Assembly (NCBI GenBank): GCA_934278995.1
Contig: CAKQWM010000001.1
Span: 62,001 to 126,000, forward strand
DNA length: 64,000 nucleotides
Reading direction: 5' to 3'
Source of the DNA: an uncultured Clostridia bacterium
GTDB taxonomy: Bacteria > Bacillota > Clostridia > Christensenellales > Borkfalkiaceae
Below the pieces are notes generated by a model, which saw only the letters and a list, made by a program, of their open reading frames with translations, was not told where the DNA came from and made no database searches. Below are positions 15,708 to 22,228 of the stretch, in pieces (the stretch's first letter is position 1; every line of letters starts with the position of its first letter). The position numbers and the translations under genes were made by a program.

Positions 15708-16277
15708 ATGGAAAATTATGTTTTAGGCGAAGACGAGGTAGTTTTATACAAAGGAAACGTTTTACTGCCCGTCGATAACGTTCAGGCGCAATTATTGTTG
15801 ACGAATTTATATATAGCGATAATTCCAAACAATCAAGACGAAAACGAAGGGCAAATCGTCGTTTCGGATTTGCTGCCTTGTAGCGACGTAAAAATTTATG
15901 AAGGTGTTCCACAAGTGAAAAAAGATAAACTTAAAGCGGAAATTTACCTTAAGTTTGGGGAGCGAGAATTTTTATTCGAAAACAAAAAAGAGCTTAATAA
16001 ATTTACAGATGCAATCAGCACTTTGCTTACGGGCAAGAATAAAGGACGCCGGATTGCCGAAAAGGTAAACGGCGCAATCGGTTGCATCAATGCGGCGTTC
16101 GATATCGATTTAGTTAAATCCGTCGGGGAGTTAATTAAAACCGCCGTCGTCAACTCGTCGGAAACGACGGGCAAAGCCATAGGCGATAATGTGTCTGCGA
16201 GTATTGTTAAAAAAATAGAGGCAAAGTTTGAAAAAAAACACGAAAAAGAAACGAAAAAAATAGAAGGTAAAAAATAG
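15708..16277 (+). CDS. PH/GRAM-like domain protein of unknown function
   Basis: 189 residues from the ATG at 15708, chosen because AAGGAGG lies about 10 bases upstream; an earlier in-frame ATG (15687) precedes that ribosome-binding site. Residues about 5-95 (DEVVLYKGNVLL, QLLLTNLYIAII, KAEIYLKFGEREFLFENKKELNKFTDAI) follow the strand pattern of bacterial pleckstrin-homology/GRAM domains, ending in a helix. The C-terminal part is helical and Lys/Glu-rich. No signal peptide. An extended -10 (TGCTATAAT, 15624-15632) precedes it. It lies between TAAGCAA repeats 1 and 2 and upstream of the convergent Fic gene; any relation to Fic is speculative. Confidence 0.55.
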   Translation: MENYVLGEDEVVLYKGNVLLPVDNVQAQLLLTNLYIAIIPNNQDENEGQIVVSDLLPCSDVKIYEGVPQVKKDKLKAEIYLKFGEREFLFENKKELNKFTDAISTLLTGKNKGRRIAEKVNGAIGCINAAFDIDLVKSVGELIKTAVVNSSETTGKAIGDNVSASIVKKIEAKFEKKHEKETKKIEGKK

Positions 16278-16317
16278 ATTTACCGTAACAGATAAAAAAC
16301 GTACTAATTAAAAAAAT

Positions 16318-16362
16318 GCCTGTTTGAAGTCCACGTAAAGGAAATTAAAACAGGCGTTTTTT
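16318..16362 (+). terminator. Intrinsic terminator
   Basis: GCCTGTTT (16318-16325) paired with AAACAGGC (16348-16355), loop about 22 bases, then GTTTTTT. Confidence 0.7.
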
Positions 16363-16498
16363 GATATATTCCAGATATTTAATAAGCTCTAACGTTTTTA
16401 CAAACCGTATTTTTCGCCGGGTTCGGTAAAAAATCTTAAAAGTTTTATTTTTGGCTTTTTTCGGGTACTAATTTTAAAGAAGTTTAAAAACCTGTTCA

Positions 16499-16530
16499 TC
16501 TTGCTTAAATCTTGCTTAAAATGTTACTTA
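16499..16530. repeat. TAAGCAA triple repeat, copy 2
   Basis: One mismatch relative to copies 1 and 3. It overlaps the last codons and stop of the Fic gene, so it lies at the gene's 3' end while copy 3 lies at its promoter. Confidence 0.8.
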
Positions 16531-17504
16531 ACGTACTTTTGATTTTTGCTGTTAGGCTTATCAGGAAAAGTCTTTTTTATAAGTCCGTTTTCAATTGCCG
16601 GATTCAGGTAACTTGCCCTCAGCGTTTCTTTTGATTTAACGTTAAGTCTGCGCATAATTTCGTTTGCGCTTAAAGGAATGTCGTAGTCCATAACTTCAAG
16701 AAGTTTATTTACCTTTTCCGAAACGTTGAGCGATTCTTTTTTGACGGAAGCTATAACCGCATCGAGCGTTTCGTCTATGACTTTTAACATAAAGGTTATA
16801 AATTCGTCGGAGTTTCCTTCTTTATGGCATTTTGCTATTTTTTCGTAATATTCCGTCTGGTATTTTTGAATTTGCGATTCTATCGGAATATATTCGAAAA
16901 GAGAATTCCATTTTGACAGCAAAACGTTTTGCCAAAGTCTTACGGTTCTGCCGTTTCCGTCGCTAAAAGGATGAATAAAAACGAATTCGTAATGGAACAC
17001 GCACGATTTTATCAATATCGGGGTATCGACGTCGTTTTTTAACCAAAAAAACAAATCGCGCATAAGTGAAGGAACCAATGCGCACGGCGGGGCTATAAAA
17101 ATAACCTTTTCGCCGTCAAAAACGCCTTCGGCATGGTTTCTGTATTTTCCGGAATCTTCTATTACCGAATTTGTCAGTATGCCGTGCGCTTTCAACAGGT
17201 CTTTTTCGCTGTATCCGTCGAATTTCCCGATCATTTTGTAAGCGGTATATGCGTTTTTTACTTCCTGAATCTCTTTTTGCGATCCGATTACCGCTTTTCC
17301 GTCGATTACGTCCTTTACTTGTTCTAACGACAGAGAATTCGCCTCTATCGACAGCGACGAATGTATTGATTTTATTTGATTGTTTCTTCTTAAAACTGGC
17401 ATTCGTTTTAACGATTGAAACGAAGTTATTTGTCCCAATTTTTCAGTAATCGATATGCATTTGGAAGTCATTACGGCTGTTATTGAAAACGGCGGTTTAT
17501 ACAT
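16524..17504 (-). CDS. Fic-domain protein with C-terminal winged helix
   Basis: 326 residues from the ATG at 17504 (GAGGA 7 bases upstream; the longer frame would start upstream of the predicted promoter). The Fic motif H178-P-F-S-D-G-N-G-R187 is intact, so AMP-transfer from ATP to a protein hydroxyl is likely. An N-terminal helix SSLSIEANSLSLEQV has E54, resembling the inhibitory motif of self-inhibited Fic enzymes, although the residue after Glu is Ala rather than Gly. Residues about 270-325 (LSANEIMRRLNVKSKETLRASYL) look like a winged helix, so the protein may bind DNA. The promoter region carries TAAGCAA repeats, suggesting autoregulation. Target protein unknown. Confidence 0.88.
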   Translation of the reverse strand: MYKPPFSITAVMTSKCISITEKLGQITSFQSLKRMPVLRRNNQIKSIHSSLSIEANSLSLEQVKDVIDGKAVIGSQKEIQEVKNAYTAYKMIGKFDGYSEKDLLKAHGILTNSVIEDSGKYRNHAEGVFDGEKVIFIAPPCALVPSLMRDLFFWLKNDVDTPILIKSCVFHYEFVFIHPFSDGNGRTVRLWQNVLLSKWNSLFEYIPIESQIQKYQTEYYEKIAKCHKEGNSDEFITFMLKVIDETLDAVIASVKKESLNVSEKVNKLLEVMDYDIPLSANEIMRRLNVKSKETLRASYLNPAIENGLIKKTFPDKPNSKNQKYVK

Positions 17505-17534
17505 TTTTTGTTCCTCACAATTATTTGTAACTAT

Positions 17535-17563
17535 ATTGTACACCAAAAACGAAAAAAAAGCAA
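17535..17563 (-). promoter_or_regulatory. Promoter of the Fic gene
   Basis: Minus strand: TTGCTT (17563-17558), 17-base spacer, TACAAT (17540-17535). The TAAGCAA array 17567-17598 abuts the -35 element. Confidence 0.7.
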
Positions 17564-17566
17564 TCA

Positions 17567-17598
17567 TCTTGCTTAAATCTTGCTTAAAATGTTGCTTA
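17567..17598. repeat. TAAGCAA triple repeat, copy 3 (Fic promoter)
   Basis: Identical to copy 1. It lies directly upstream of the -35 of the Fic promoter; helical-turn spacing (12 and 11) suggests a cooperative binding array. Confidence 0.8.
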
Positions 17599-17674
17599 AT
17601 CTGCGGTTGCTATCACGCAGGGGCGGAAAACACGACATCGTTTCGCTTGGCAGAGGTAATTATACTATTAGCAG

Positions 17675-17764
17675 CAGATAAAAATAAAAAAAGCGGGACT
17701 TGCCGACTGCCCGTCCGTTCAAGCCCCTATATACAAACTAAAAAAACAAAAAAGGCAGACGCAA
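17675..17764. repeat. tRNA-flank repeat, copy A (truncated, no tRNA)
   Basis: 90 bp matching 19783-19871 with one substitution and one extra A. It contains CGGGACTTGCCGACTGCCCG and the left arm of the terminator GGCAGAC, but stops at the terminator loop; the tRNA present beside copy B is missing. Confidence 0.85.
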
Positions 17765-17765
17765 A

Positions 17766-17785
17766 GCGTGTCCCCATCAGGGATT
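17766..17785. repeat. Core shared with the left end of cargo element E1
   Basis: GCGTGTCCCCATCAGGGATT matches 18 of 20 bases of 1851-1870 and directly follows the truncated copy A repeat. AAAAAACGATC follows, similar to but not the same as the element end AAAAAACGACCG and on the wrong side of the core. Confidence 0.6.
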
Positions 17786-18032
17786 ATTAAAAAACGATCA
17801 ATTTAATGGGGACTCCTGCAAGTGATAAAAGCCTCGAAATTTGACAACTTCAAGTCTTTTGTTATGTTAAATAACGCTGCAAAGGGATAAATTTAATTGA
17901 ATTATAAAAGTTGATTTAAAGCAAAAAATTGAATATCAATATAGCGAATAGCGTATCAAATCGTATAGAAAAATATCGTGGCATCAAATCCCGTTTGCTA
18001 TGCGCTTGTGTTTTAGCATGTATTTTGAGCAT
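17786..18032. other. Non-coding stretch
   Basis: No convincing ORF on either strand. GTCCCCAT (17769-17776) and ATGGGGAC (about 17805) form an inverted pair around the AAAAAACGATC sequence. Otherwise AT-rich, with no recognised function. Confidence 0.5.
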
Positions 18033-18086
18033 AAAAAAATGAACCCGAACTTTAACCTTTTTTCGTGTTCAGTCGGATTCATTTTG
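18033..18086 (-). terminator. Minus-strand terminator
   Basis: On the minus strand AAAATGAA-TCCGA pairs with TCGG-GTTCATTTT and a run of T follows. It lies downstream of the DUF4143 ATPase gene. Confidence 0.55.
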
Positions 18087-18183
18087 ACGGCACGTCTGTA
18101 AGTAAACCGGAACTGCTGAGTGGCAAACAATATTGCTTTGCGGTAATAAAAAAATTAAGGTAAACTGCGGAACTTCTAACACT

Positions 18184-18222
18184 CATTACGAAAAATTGCA
18201 ACAACTTGCATCTTTTCGTAAT
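18184..18222. repeat. Third ATPase-linked repeat with flanking inverted repeat
   Basis: CATTACGAAAA and TTTTCGTAATG are perfect 11-bp arms. Within them 18186-18210 is a 24/25 match to the 25-bp repeats at 19656-19680 and 19735-19759 near the ATPase promoter. Confidence 0.75.
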
Positions 18223-18235
18223 GATTTCTAAATGA

Positions 18236-18266
18236 AATAAAAGTCGGTTTTCAACCGGCTTTTATT
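18236..18266. terminator. Bidirectional hairpin terminator
   Basis: ATAAAAG-CGGTT / AACCG-CTTTTAT with a TTTC-type loop and T-rich flank. Possible terminator of the minus-strand ATPase gene. Confidence 0.6.
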
Positions 18267-18388
18267 GTTGTTTTTTGTAAAATCAATGAGTCGGGTAGTA
18301 GAACTACCCAACTAAAGATAGTTGTCTTGTGTGGCAAATATTTACTTATACCGAAATCTTTTACCGAAAAGAATATGCTTTTTCCCCT

Positions 18389-19645
18389 CTAATATTCAAT
18401 ACTTGTTTCATCGAGCAAAAAGTCGTAAATGCTCATAGTAACTATGCCGTTTTCATCGCGTTTACGCTTGATATCGTCTTTTACGACGATTATTTTTTTG
18501 AAAAAGTCTTTGATATTCAGCAAAGAATTCTTTTCTTGCGTTTGTTTTTCTTCGGTATCCATCGCAAAAGCCGATTGAATATAGAACTTATTATTTCCGC
18601 GATTAGCGATAAAATCCACCTCGGCATAGTTGCGGACGATTTTTCCTTCAGCGTTGCGTTTTGAAGTTTCTACAATCCCTACGTCCACAGAAAAACCACG
18701 CTTCAAGAGTTCGAGATAAATCACGTTTTCCATAATGTGATTTTCTTCTTGTTGACGAAAGTTGAGCGCGGCATTTCTTAATCCCAAATCGGTAAAATAG
18801 TATTTCGACGGGGTGGATAGATACTTTTTGCCTTTTACGTCGTAACGCTTTGATTTATCTACAAGAAAAGCGTCTTCGAGATACGCAAGATAATTAGAAA
18901 CAGTTTTATCCGCGATAGGCAAGTTGGCAACACTTCTGAACGTGTTTGAGAGTTTTAGCGGATTGGTGAGCGAGCCTATGCTTGACGCAAGAATTTCCAC
19001 TACGGCGTTGATCTGTTCTTCGTTTTGGACTCGGTTACGGTCGATAATATCATTGAGATATACATTTTTGAGTTGTCCTTTCAGATAATTCATTTTCGCT
19101 TCTTCGCTTTGTTGCAAAAGGACAAGCGGCAATCCGCCGTAAGTATAATAATCTTTCCATCCTTGCGCAACCGTTCCGTCATATACGGACATATACTCCG
19201 AAAAAGACAACGGCAAAATACGCACTTCGTCGCCACGTCCTCTGAATTCCGTTACGATGTCGGTAGATAAGAATTTAGAATTACTGCCGGTAACGTAAAT
19301 ATCGACGTTCGGGAGTTTTAAAAGCCCGTTCAGTACTCCGACGAAATTATCTGCAAGTTGTATTTCATCGAGCAAAATATAATATAATTCGTCGTCAACA
19401 ATCAGATTTTTAACGTGGCGGCTTAATGCTTTTGGTAAAAGCAAGTCGCTGTTTTCGTCATCGTCGAGCGAGATTTTTATAATATGATCGTCTTTTACGC
19501 CTTTTTCTTTAAGATATCCGTAAAAAAGAGTATTAAGAAGATAGGATTTACCGCAGCGACGAATTCCGGTAACGATTTTTACCAAACCGTTTTGTTCTCT
19601 ATCTTTCAGTCTTTGTAAATAAATATCCCTTTTAATGCTTTGCAT
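18389..19645 (-). CDS. AAA-family ATPase with DUF4143 domain
   Basis: 418 residues from the ATG at 19645, chosen for AAAGGAGG placed 4-5 bases upstream; the first in-frame ATG (19681) would precede that site and run through a repeat. Walker A TGIRRCGKS (about 26-34), Walker B YYILLDEIQ, sensor 1 YVTGSNSKFLS. The C-terminal half (about 195-400) is DUF4143, with KGKKYLSTPSKYYFTDLGLRN and a nuclease-like segment EVDFIANRGNNKFYIQSAF (E-x-D-F-I and Q), suggestive of a PD-(D/E)XK-type fold. Biological role unknown; such genes are common, often multi-copy accessory genes. The promoter 19699-19727 sits between two 25-bp repeats and a third lies past the gene, suggesting autoregulation or a mobile module. 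Confidence 0.88.
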   Translation of the reverse strand: MQSIKRDIYLQRLKDREQNGLVKIVTGIRRCGKSYLLNTLFYGYLKEKGVKDDHIIKISLDDDENSDLLLPKALSRHVKNLIVDDELYYILLDEIQLADNFVGVLNGLLKLPNVDIYVTGSNSKFLSTDIVTEFRGRGDEVRILPLSFSEYMSVYDGTVAQGWKDYYTYGGLPLVLLQQSEEAKMNYLKGQLKNVYLNDIIDRNRVQNEEQINAVVEILASSIGSLTNPLKLSNTFRSVANLPIADKTVSNYLAYLEDAFLVDKSKRYDVKGKKYLSTPSKYYFTDLGLRNAALNFRQQEENHIMENVIYLELLKRGFSVDVGIVETSKRNAEGKIVRNYAEVDFIANRGNNKFYIQSAFAMDTEEKQTQEKNSLLNIKDFFKKIIVVKDDIKRKRDENGIVTMSIYDFLLDETSIEY

Positions 19646-19655
19646 ATTACCTCCT

Positions 19656-19680
19656 TTACGAAAAATTGCAACAATTTGCA
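19656..19680. repeat. ATPase operator-like repeat 1
   Basis: TTACGAAAAATTGCAACAAT followed by TTGCA. It lies in the 5' leader just after the predicted transcription start. Identical to 19735-19759. Confidence 0.8.
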
Positions 19681-19698
19681 ATTTTATTTCCAGTATCT

Positions 19699-19727
19699 AT
19701 TATAGCCGTTATAACCGTAAAAGTCAA
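19699..19727 (-). promoter_or_regulatory. Promoter of the DUF4143 ATPase
   Basis: Minus strand: TTGACT (19727-19722), 17-base spacer, TATAAT (19704-19699), placed exactly between the two identical 25-bp repeats. Confidence 0.8.
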
Positions 19728-19734
19728 TAGAGCT

Positions 19735-19759
19735 TTACGAAAAATTGCAACAATTTGCA
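19735..19759. repeat. ATPase operator-like repeat 2
   Basis: Identical to 19656-19680, immediately upstream of the -35. TTGCA words inside are 11 bases apart. Confidence 0.8.
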
Positions 19760-19782
19760 AAGGATTATATTATTAAGCGCAA

Positions 19783-19871
19783 CAGATAAAAATAAAAAAA
19801 GCGGGACTTGCCGACTGCCCGCCCGTTCAAGCCCCTATATACAAACTAAAAAACAAAAAAGGCAGACGCAA
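19783..19871. repeat. tRNA-flank repeat, copy B
   Basis: 89 bp, nearly identical to 17675-17764 and in the same orientation. Here it is complete up to the terminator hairpin directly downstream of the tRNA on the minus strand. Confidence 0.85.
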
Positions 19872-19884
19872 GTCTGCCTTTTTT
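19855..19884 (-). terminator. Terminator of the tRNA gene
   Basis: Perfect stem AAAAAAGGCAGAC / GTCTGCCTTTTTT with loop GCAA, starting 4 bases beyond the tRNA CCA end. Confidence 0.9.
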
Positions 19885-19887
19885 GTT

Positions 19888-19964
19888 TGGTAGAGACGAG
19901 GGGACTCGAACCCATGACCTCACGGATGTGGACCGTGCGCTCTAACCGACTGAGCTACGCCTCC
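19888..19964 (-). tRNA. tRNA-Val(CAC)-like tRNA
   Basis: 77-nt cloverleaf on the minus strand: acceptor GGAGGCG / CGTCTCT (two G-T pairs), TA, D stem GCTC/GAGC, anticodon stem CACGG/CCGTG, loop TCCACAT, T loop TTCGAGT, discriminator A and encoded CCA. The anticodon read by position is CAC (Val). Odd points: base 33 is C instead of the near-universal U, and the T stem (ATGGG/CCCCT) has one mismatch. Both could be a lineage-specific variant or a decaying or tRNA-derived copy. The downstream repeat and half of its terminator are duplicated at 17675-17764 without the tRNA. Confidence 0.8.
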
Positions 19965-19981
19965 AAGTATTACAAGGTTAA

Positions 19982-20415
19982 CACTTTTAATTTTTTTTGT
20001 CAATAAAAAGTCAAATAAAAATTAAAATATATGTAGGTTCGTCAAATACAGGCGAAAGAATCATTTAAAAAACTAAAAGAAAGTTTTTTCTTATCGCAAA
20101 CAACCCAACACGCGACCATTATCAAGTTTAATTAGTCACGTTTTAAAACGTTATTTTTAAAATGCTTTAACAGCGGGCAGGGATTCCGTTCGTCATCTAC
20201 TTATTGCCGAAAAGCGGGATAATTTAAAAACACGAACCTTCGCGCTTTTCAGGTAAGCGGAAAAATTAAATAGACCTCAAAAAATTACTGTTATTATTCG
20301 TTCATAAAATCTTTATTAGCGACAAAATATAAAAATAAACAAAAAAACAACTTTGCCGTATCATTTAAGAATAAACAGCCGAAAAATATCGGGATATATT
20401 ATTAAGACTATGGTT
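19982..20415. other. Intergenic region with a degenerate repeat
   Basis: No gene seen. 20178-20215 (AGGGATTCCGTTCGTCAT ... GCCGAAAAG) resembles one arm of the hairpin repeat 53291-53372. The rest is AT-rich and featureless. Confidence 0.5.
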
Positions 20416-21531
20416 TTACAGCGGGGCGAGCGCGCAGGTTGCGTAGCAGGCTATTGCTTCCTCTCTTCCGACCAGCCCGACGCCTTCCGAAGTCGTGCAA
20501 CTAAAACCTACGTCGGTTACTTTAACGCCTAAAATATTTGCAAGGTTTTCTCTTATCCTATCTGCGTAAGGCGATAACTTCGGCTTTTCAGCCAAAACCG
20601 CAATACTTGCGTTAACGGGCTTATAGCCTCGTTTTTTTATGATTTTCAGAACTTTTTTAAGTAAAATTACGCTTGAAATTCCTTCATACTTTGCGTCGGT
20701 ATCCGGGAAATAATTGCCGATGTCTTTAAGGGCAAGCGCCGAAAGAAGAGCGTCCGATAGCGAGTGAATAACGGCGTCGGCGTCGCTGTGTCCGAGTAAG
20801 CCTTTATCATGGTTTATCTCTACGCCGCCTAAAATCAATTTTCTGCCTTCCGCAAGTTGATGTATATCGTAGCCGATGCCCGTTCTTTCGGGCAGTAATT
20901 TTTTAAAGTCGGATTCGTAAGTTAATTTAATATTTGTTTTTTCGCCTTCGATATAACTGCAACTTCCGACGTATTTGCAATACACGCCCGCGTCGTCGGT
21001 AAAAAAATCGTCGTCCGTTATTTTTTCGTAGGCGGATAAAATTTCTTCCCGCTTAAAAACCTGAGGCGTCTGAACGCTTAATAAATTGCGCCTTCCCGTT
21101 TCAATTGCGGCTCCGTTATTTATTTTCGCAACCGTTTCCGTAAGAGGCAAGCAAGGGATGCAATTTCCCTCGATTTCCGCCTTATAGAGGCACTTTTTAA
21201 TCAAATTCGCCGTTAAAAAAGGTCTTGCCCCGTCGTGTATAAGAACGTATTTGCCCGTAGCGACGGAAAGCGCTTTTTTAACGGATTCGGTACGGGTTTT
21301 TCCGCCCGATATAACGCGCACGACGGGCGATAACTTAGTCAATAGTTTTTCAAACGTTTTCTTTTCTTCTTCTCTTACGGCGACGATTATTTCCCCGATC
21401 GATTTTACGGTCAAAAAAACGGAAACGGTTTTTTCTATAACCGTGCTTCCGTCAAAGAAAAACAAATTTTTGTTTTTGTTGAGGTTGGATCTGATTCCTT
21501 CTCCTGCCGAAGGTATGATTGCGGTATTCAT
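20416..21531 (-). CDS. ispDF: Bifunctional IspD-IspF (MEP pathway)
   Basis: 371 residues, a fusion of MEP cytidylyltransferase (about 1-212) and 2-C-methyl-D-erythritol 2,4-cyclodiphosphate synthase (about 216-371). IspD marks: IIPSAGEG, IHDGARPF, SVQTPQVF. IspF marks: metal ligands D222 and H224 in GYDIHQL and H256 in SDADAVIH, with the expected 34-residue spacing, plus FSCTTSEGVGLVGREEAIA. It converts MEP to CDP-ME and, after IspE, CDP-MEP to MEcPP. ispE is in this window at 52304. The nucleotide loop (GEGIRSNLNKNKN) is a little divergent from the usual G-x-G-x-R-M. AAGGGAA precedes the ATG. It follows rqcP on the same strand after 66 bp. Confidence 0.95.
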   Translation of the reverse strand: MNTAIIPSAGEGIRSNLNKNKNLFFFDGSTVIEKTVSVFLTVKSIGEIIVAVREEEKKTFEKLLTKLSPVVRVISGGKTRTESVKKALSVATGKYVLIHDGARPFLTANLIKKCLYKAEIEGNCIPCLPLTETVAKINNGAAIETGRRNLLSVQTPQVFKREEILSAYEKITDDDFFTDDAGVYCKYVGSCSYIEGEKTNIKLTYESDFKKLLPERTGIGYDIHQLAEGRKLILGGVEINHDKGLLGHSDADAVIHSLSDALLSALALKDIGNYFPDTDAKYEGISSVILLKKVLKIIKKRGYKPVNASIAVLAEKPKLSPYADRIRENLANILGVKVTDVGFSCTTSEGVGLVGREEAIACYATCALAPL

Positions 21532-21597
21532 GGCGTTTCCCTTTTATAAAAAGTTTGGCAATAAGCCCGTTATCAACGATTTTTGCGGGTTAAAAAA

Positions 21598-21843
21598 TCA
21601 ACCCTCGATTATTCTGTAAAGCGACGAGGCTTCGTCTTTTTTGACGGTTTCCTTTAAATTCAGAACCACGAATTTAACCGAACCGTTTCCGAAGCGCAAC
21701 TCGACTTCGTCCCCGACTTTAAGAGAATACGACGGTTTTACTTCTTTTCCGAATACCGTAACTTTACCGCCTTTACAGGCGTCGGAAGCGACGGTTCTGC
21801 GTTTTAATATGCGTGAAACTTTCAAAAATTTATCGATTCTCAT
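21598..21843 (-). CDS. rqcP: S4-domain RNA-binding protein RqcP (YabO/Hsp15-like)
   Basis: 81 residues consisting almost entirely of an S4 domain: MRIDKFLKVSRILKRRTVASDACKGGKVTVFG. Length and sequence match the YabO/RqcP family, which stabilises tRNA on obstructed 50S subunits during RqcH-driven alanine tailing in Bacillus. AAGGTGG precedes the ATG. Likely the first gene of an operon with ispDF. Divergent from rpoB with about 385 bp between. An uncharacterised Hsp15-like role is the alternative. Confidence 0.85.
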   Translation of the reverse strand: MRIDKFLKVSRILKRRTVASDACKGGKVTVFGKEVKPSYSLKVGDEVELRFGNGSVKFVVLNLKETVKKDEASSLYRIIEG

Positions 21844-21996
21844 AAAACCACCTTAAATAATCGTTACGGAATACGCTTCGGACGGGCGTCGTCGCCGTTT
21901 GAAGCGTAAAAAGCAGAAAGCGACGCGGTCGCGTGCGTTCTGCGCGCGAAAAAAATAAAAAATTATAAAATATATTAATATACGGGGGCAAAACGC

Positions 21997-22041
21997 TTGA
22001 CAGCGAACACGCTCGGGTTTATAATTATTAAATGCTATAAT
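21997..22041 (+). promoter_or_regulatory. Two promoters of the rpoBC operon
   Basis: P1: TTGACA (21997-22002), 17-base spacer, TATAAT (22020-22025), full consensus. P2: extended -10 TGCTATAAT (22033-22041), 16 bases downstream. Leader of about 180-195 bases before rpoB; its middle shows no clear terminator. Confidence 0.8.
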
Positions 22042-22228
22042 GCCGTATTATGTAGGAAAGCATCTTGCCCGAATTTTTGGTGCTTCAAAATAGCCCGAAA
22101 TATGCGGTTTTTTGCCGAAAAGCAAGCAAAAGCACAACGTTTTGTGTTTTATTACTTGCAATTATACAACATATTGTGCAAAAAAGCAATAGATAAGTAG
22201 CATTTTTTCAAAAAAAGGAGCGAAGCTA

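Noticed and set aside
17766..18183. A third complete cargo element
   Set aside because: Only the 20-bp core matches; AAAAAACGATC is on the wrong side, and no right end or array follows.
19755..20006. 83-codon frame across the tRNA, antisense reading GLEPMTSRMWT
   Set aside because: It is the complement of the tRNA and its terminator; a recurrent mis-annotated peptide type rather than a gene.
21860..21960. Terminator between rqcP and rpoB
   Set aside because: A GC-rich hairpin (GCAGAA...TTCTGC) is present, but the A run follows on the plus strand and no T run supports termination in either direction.
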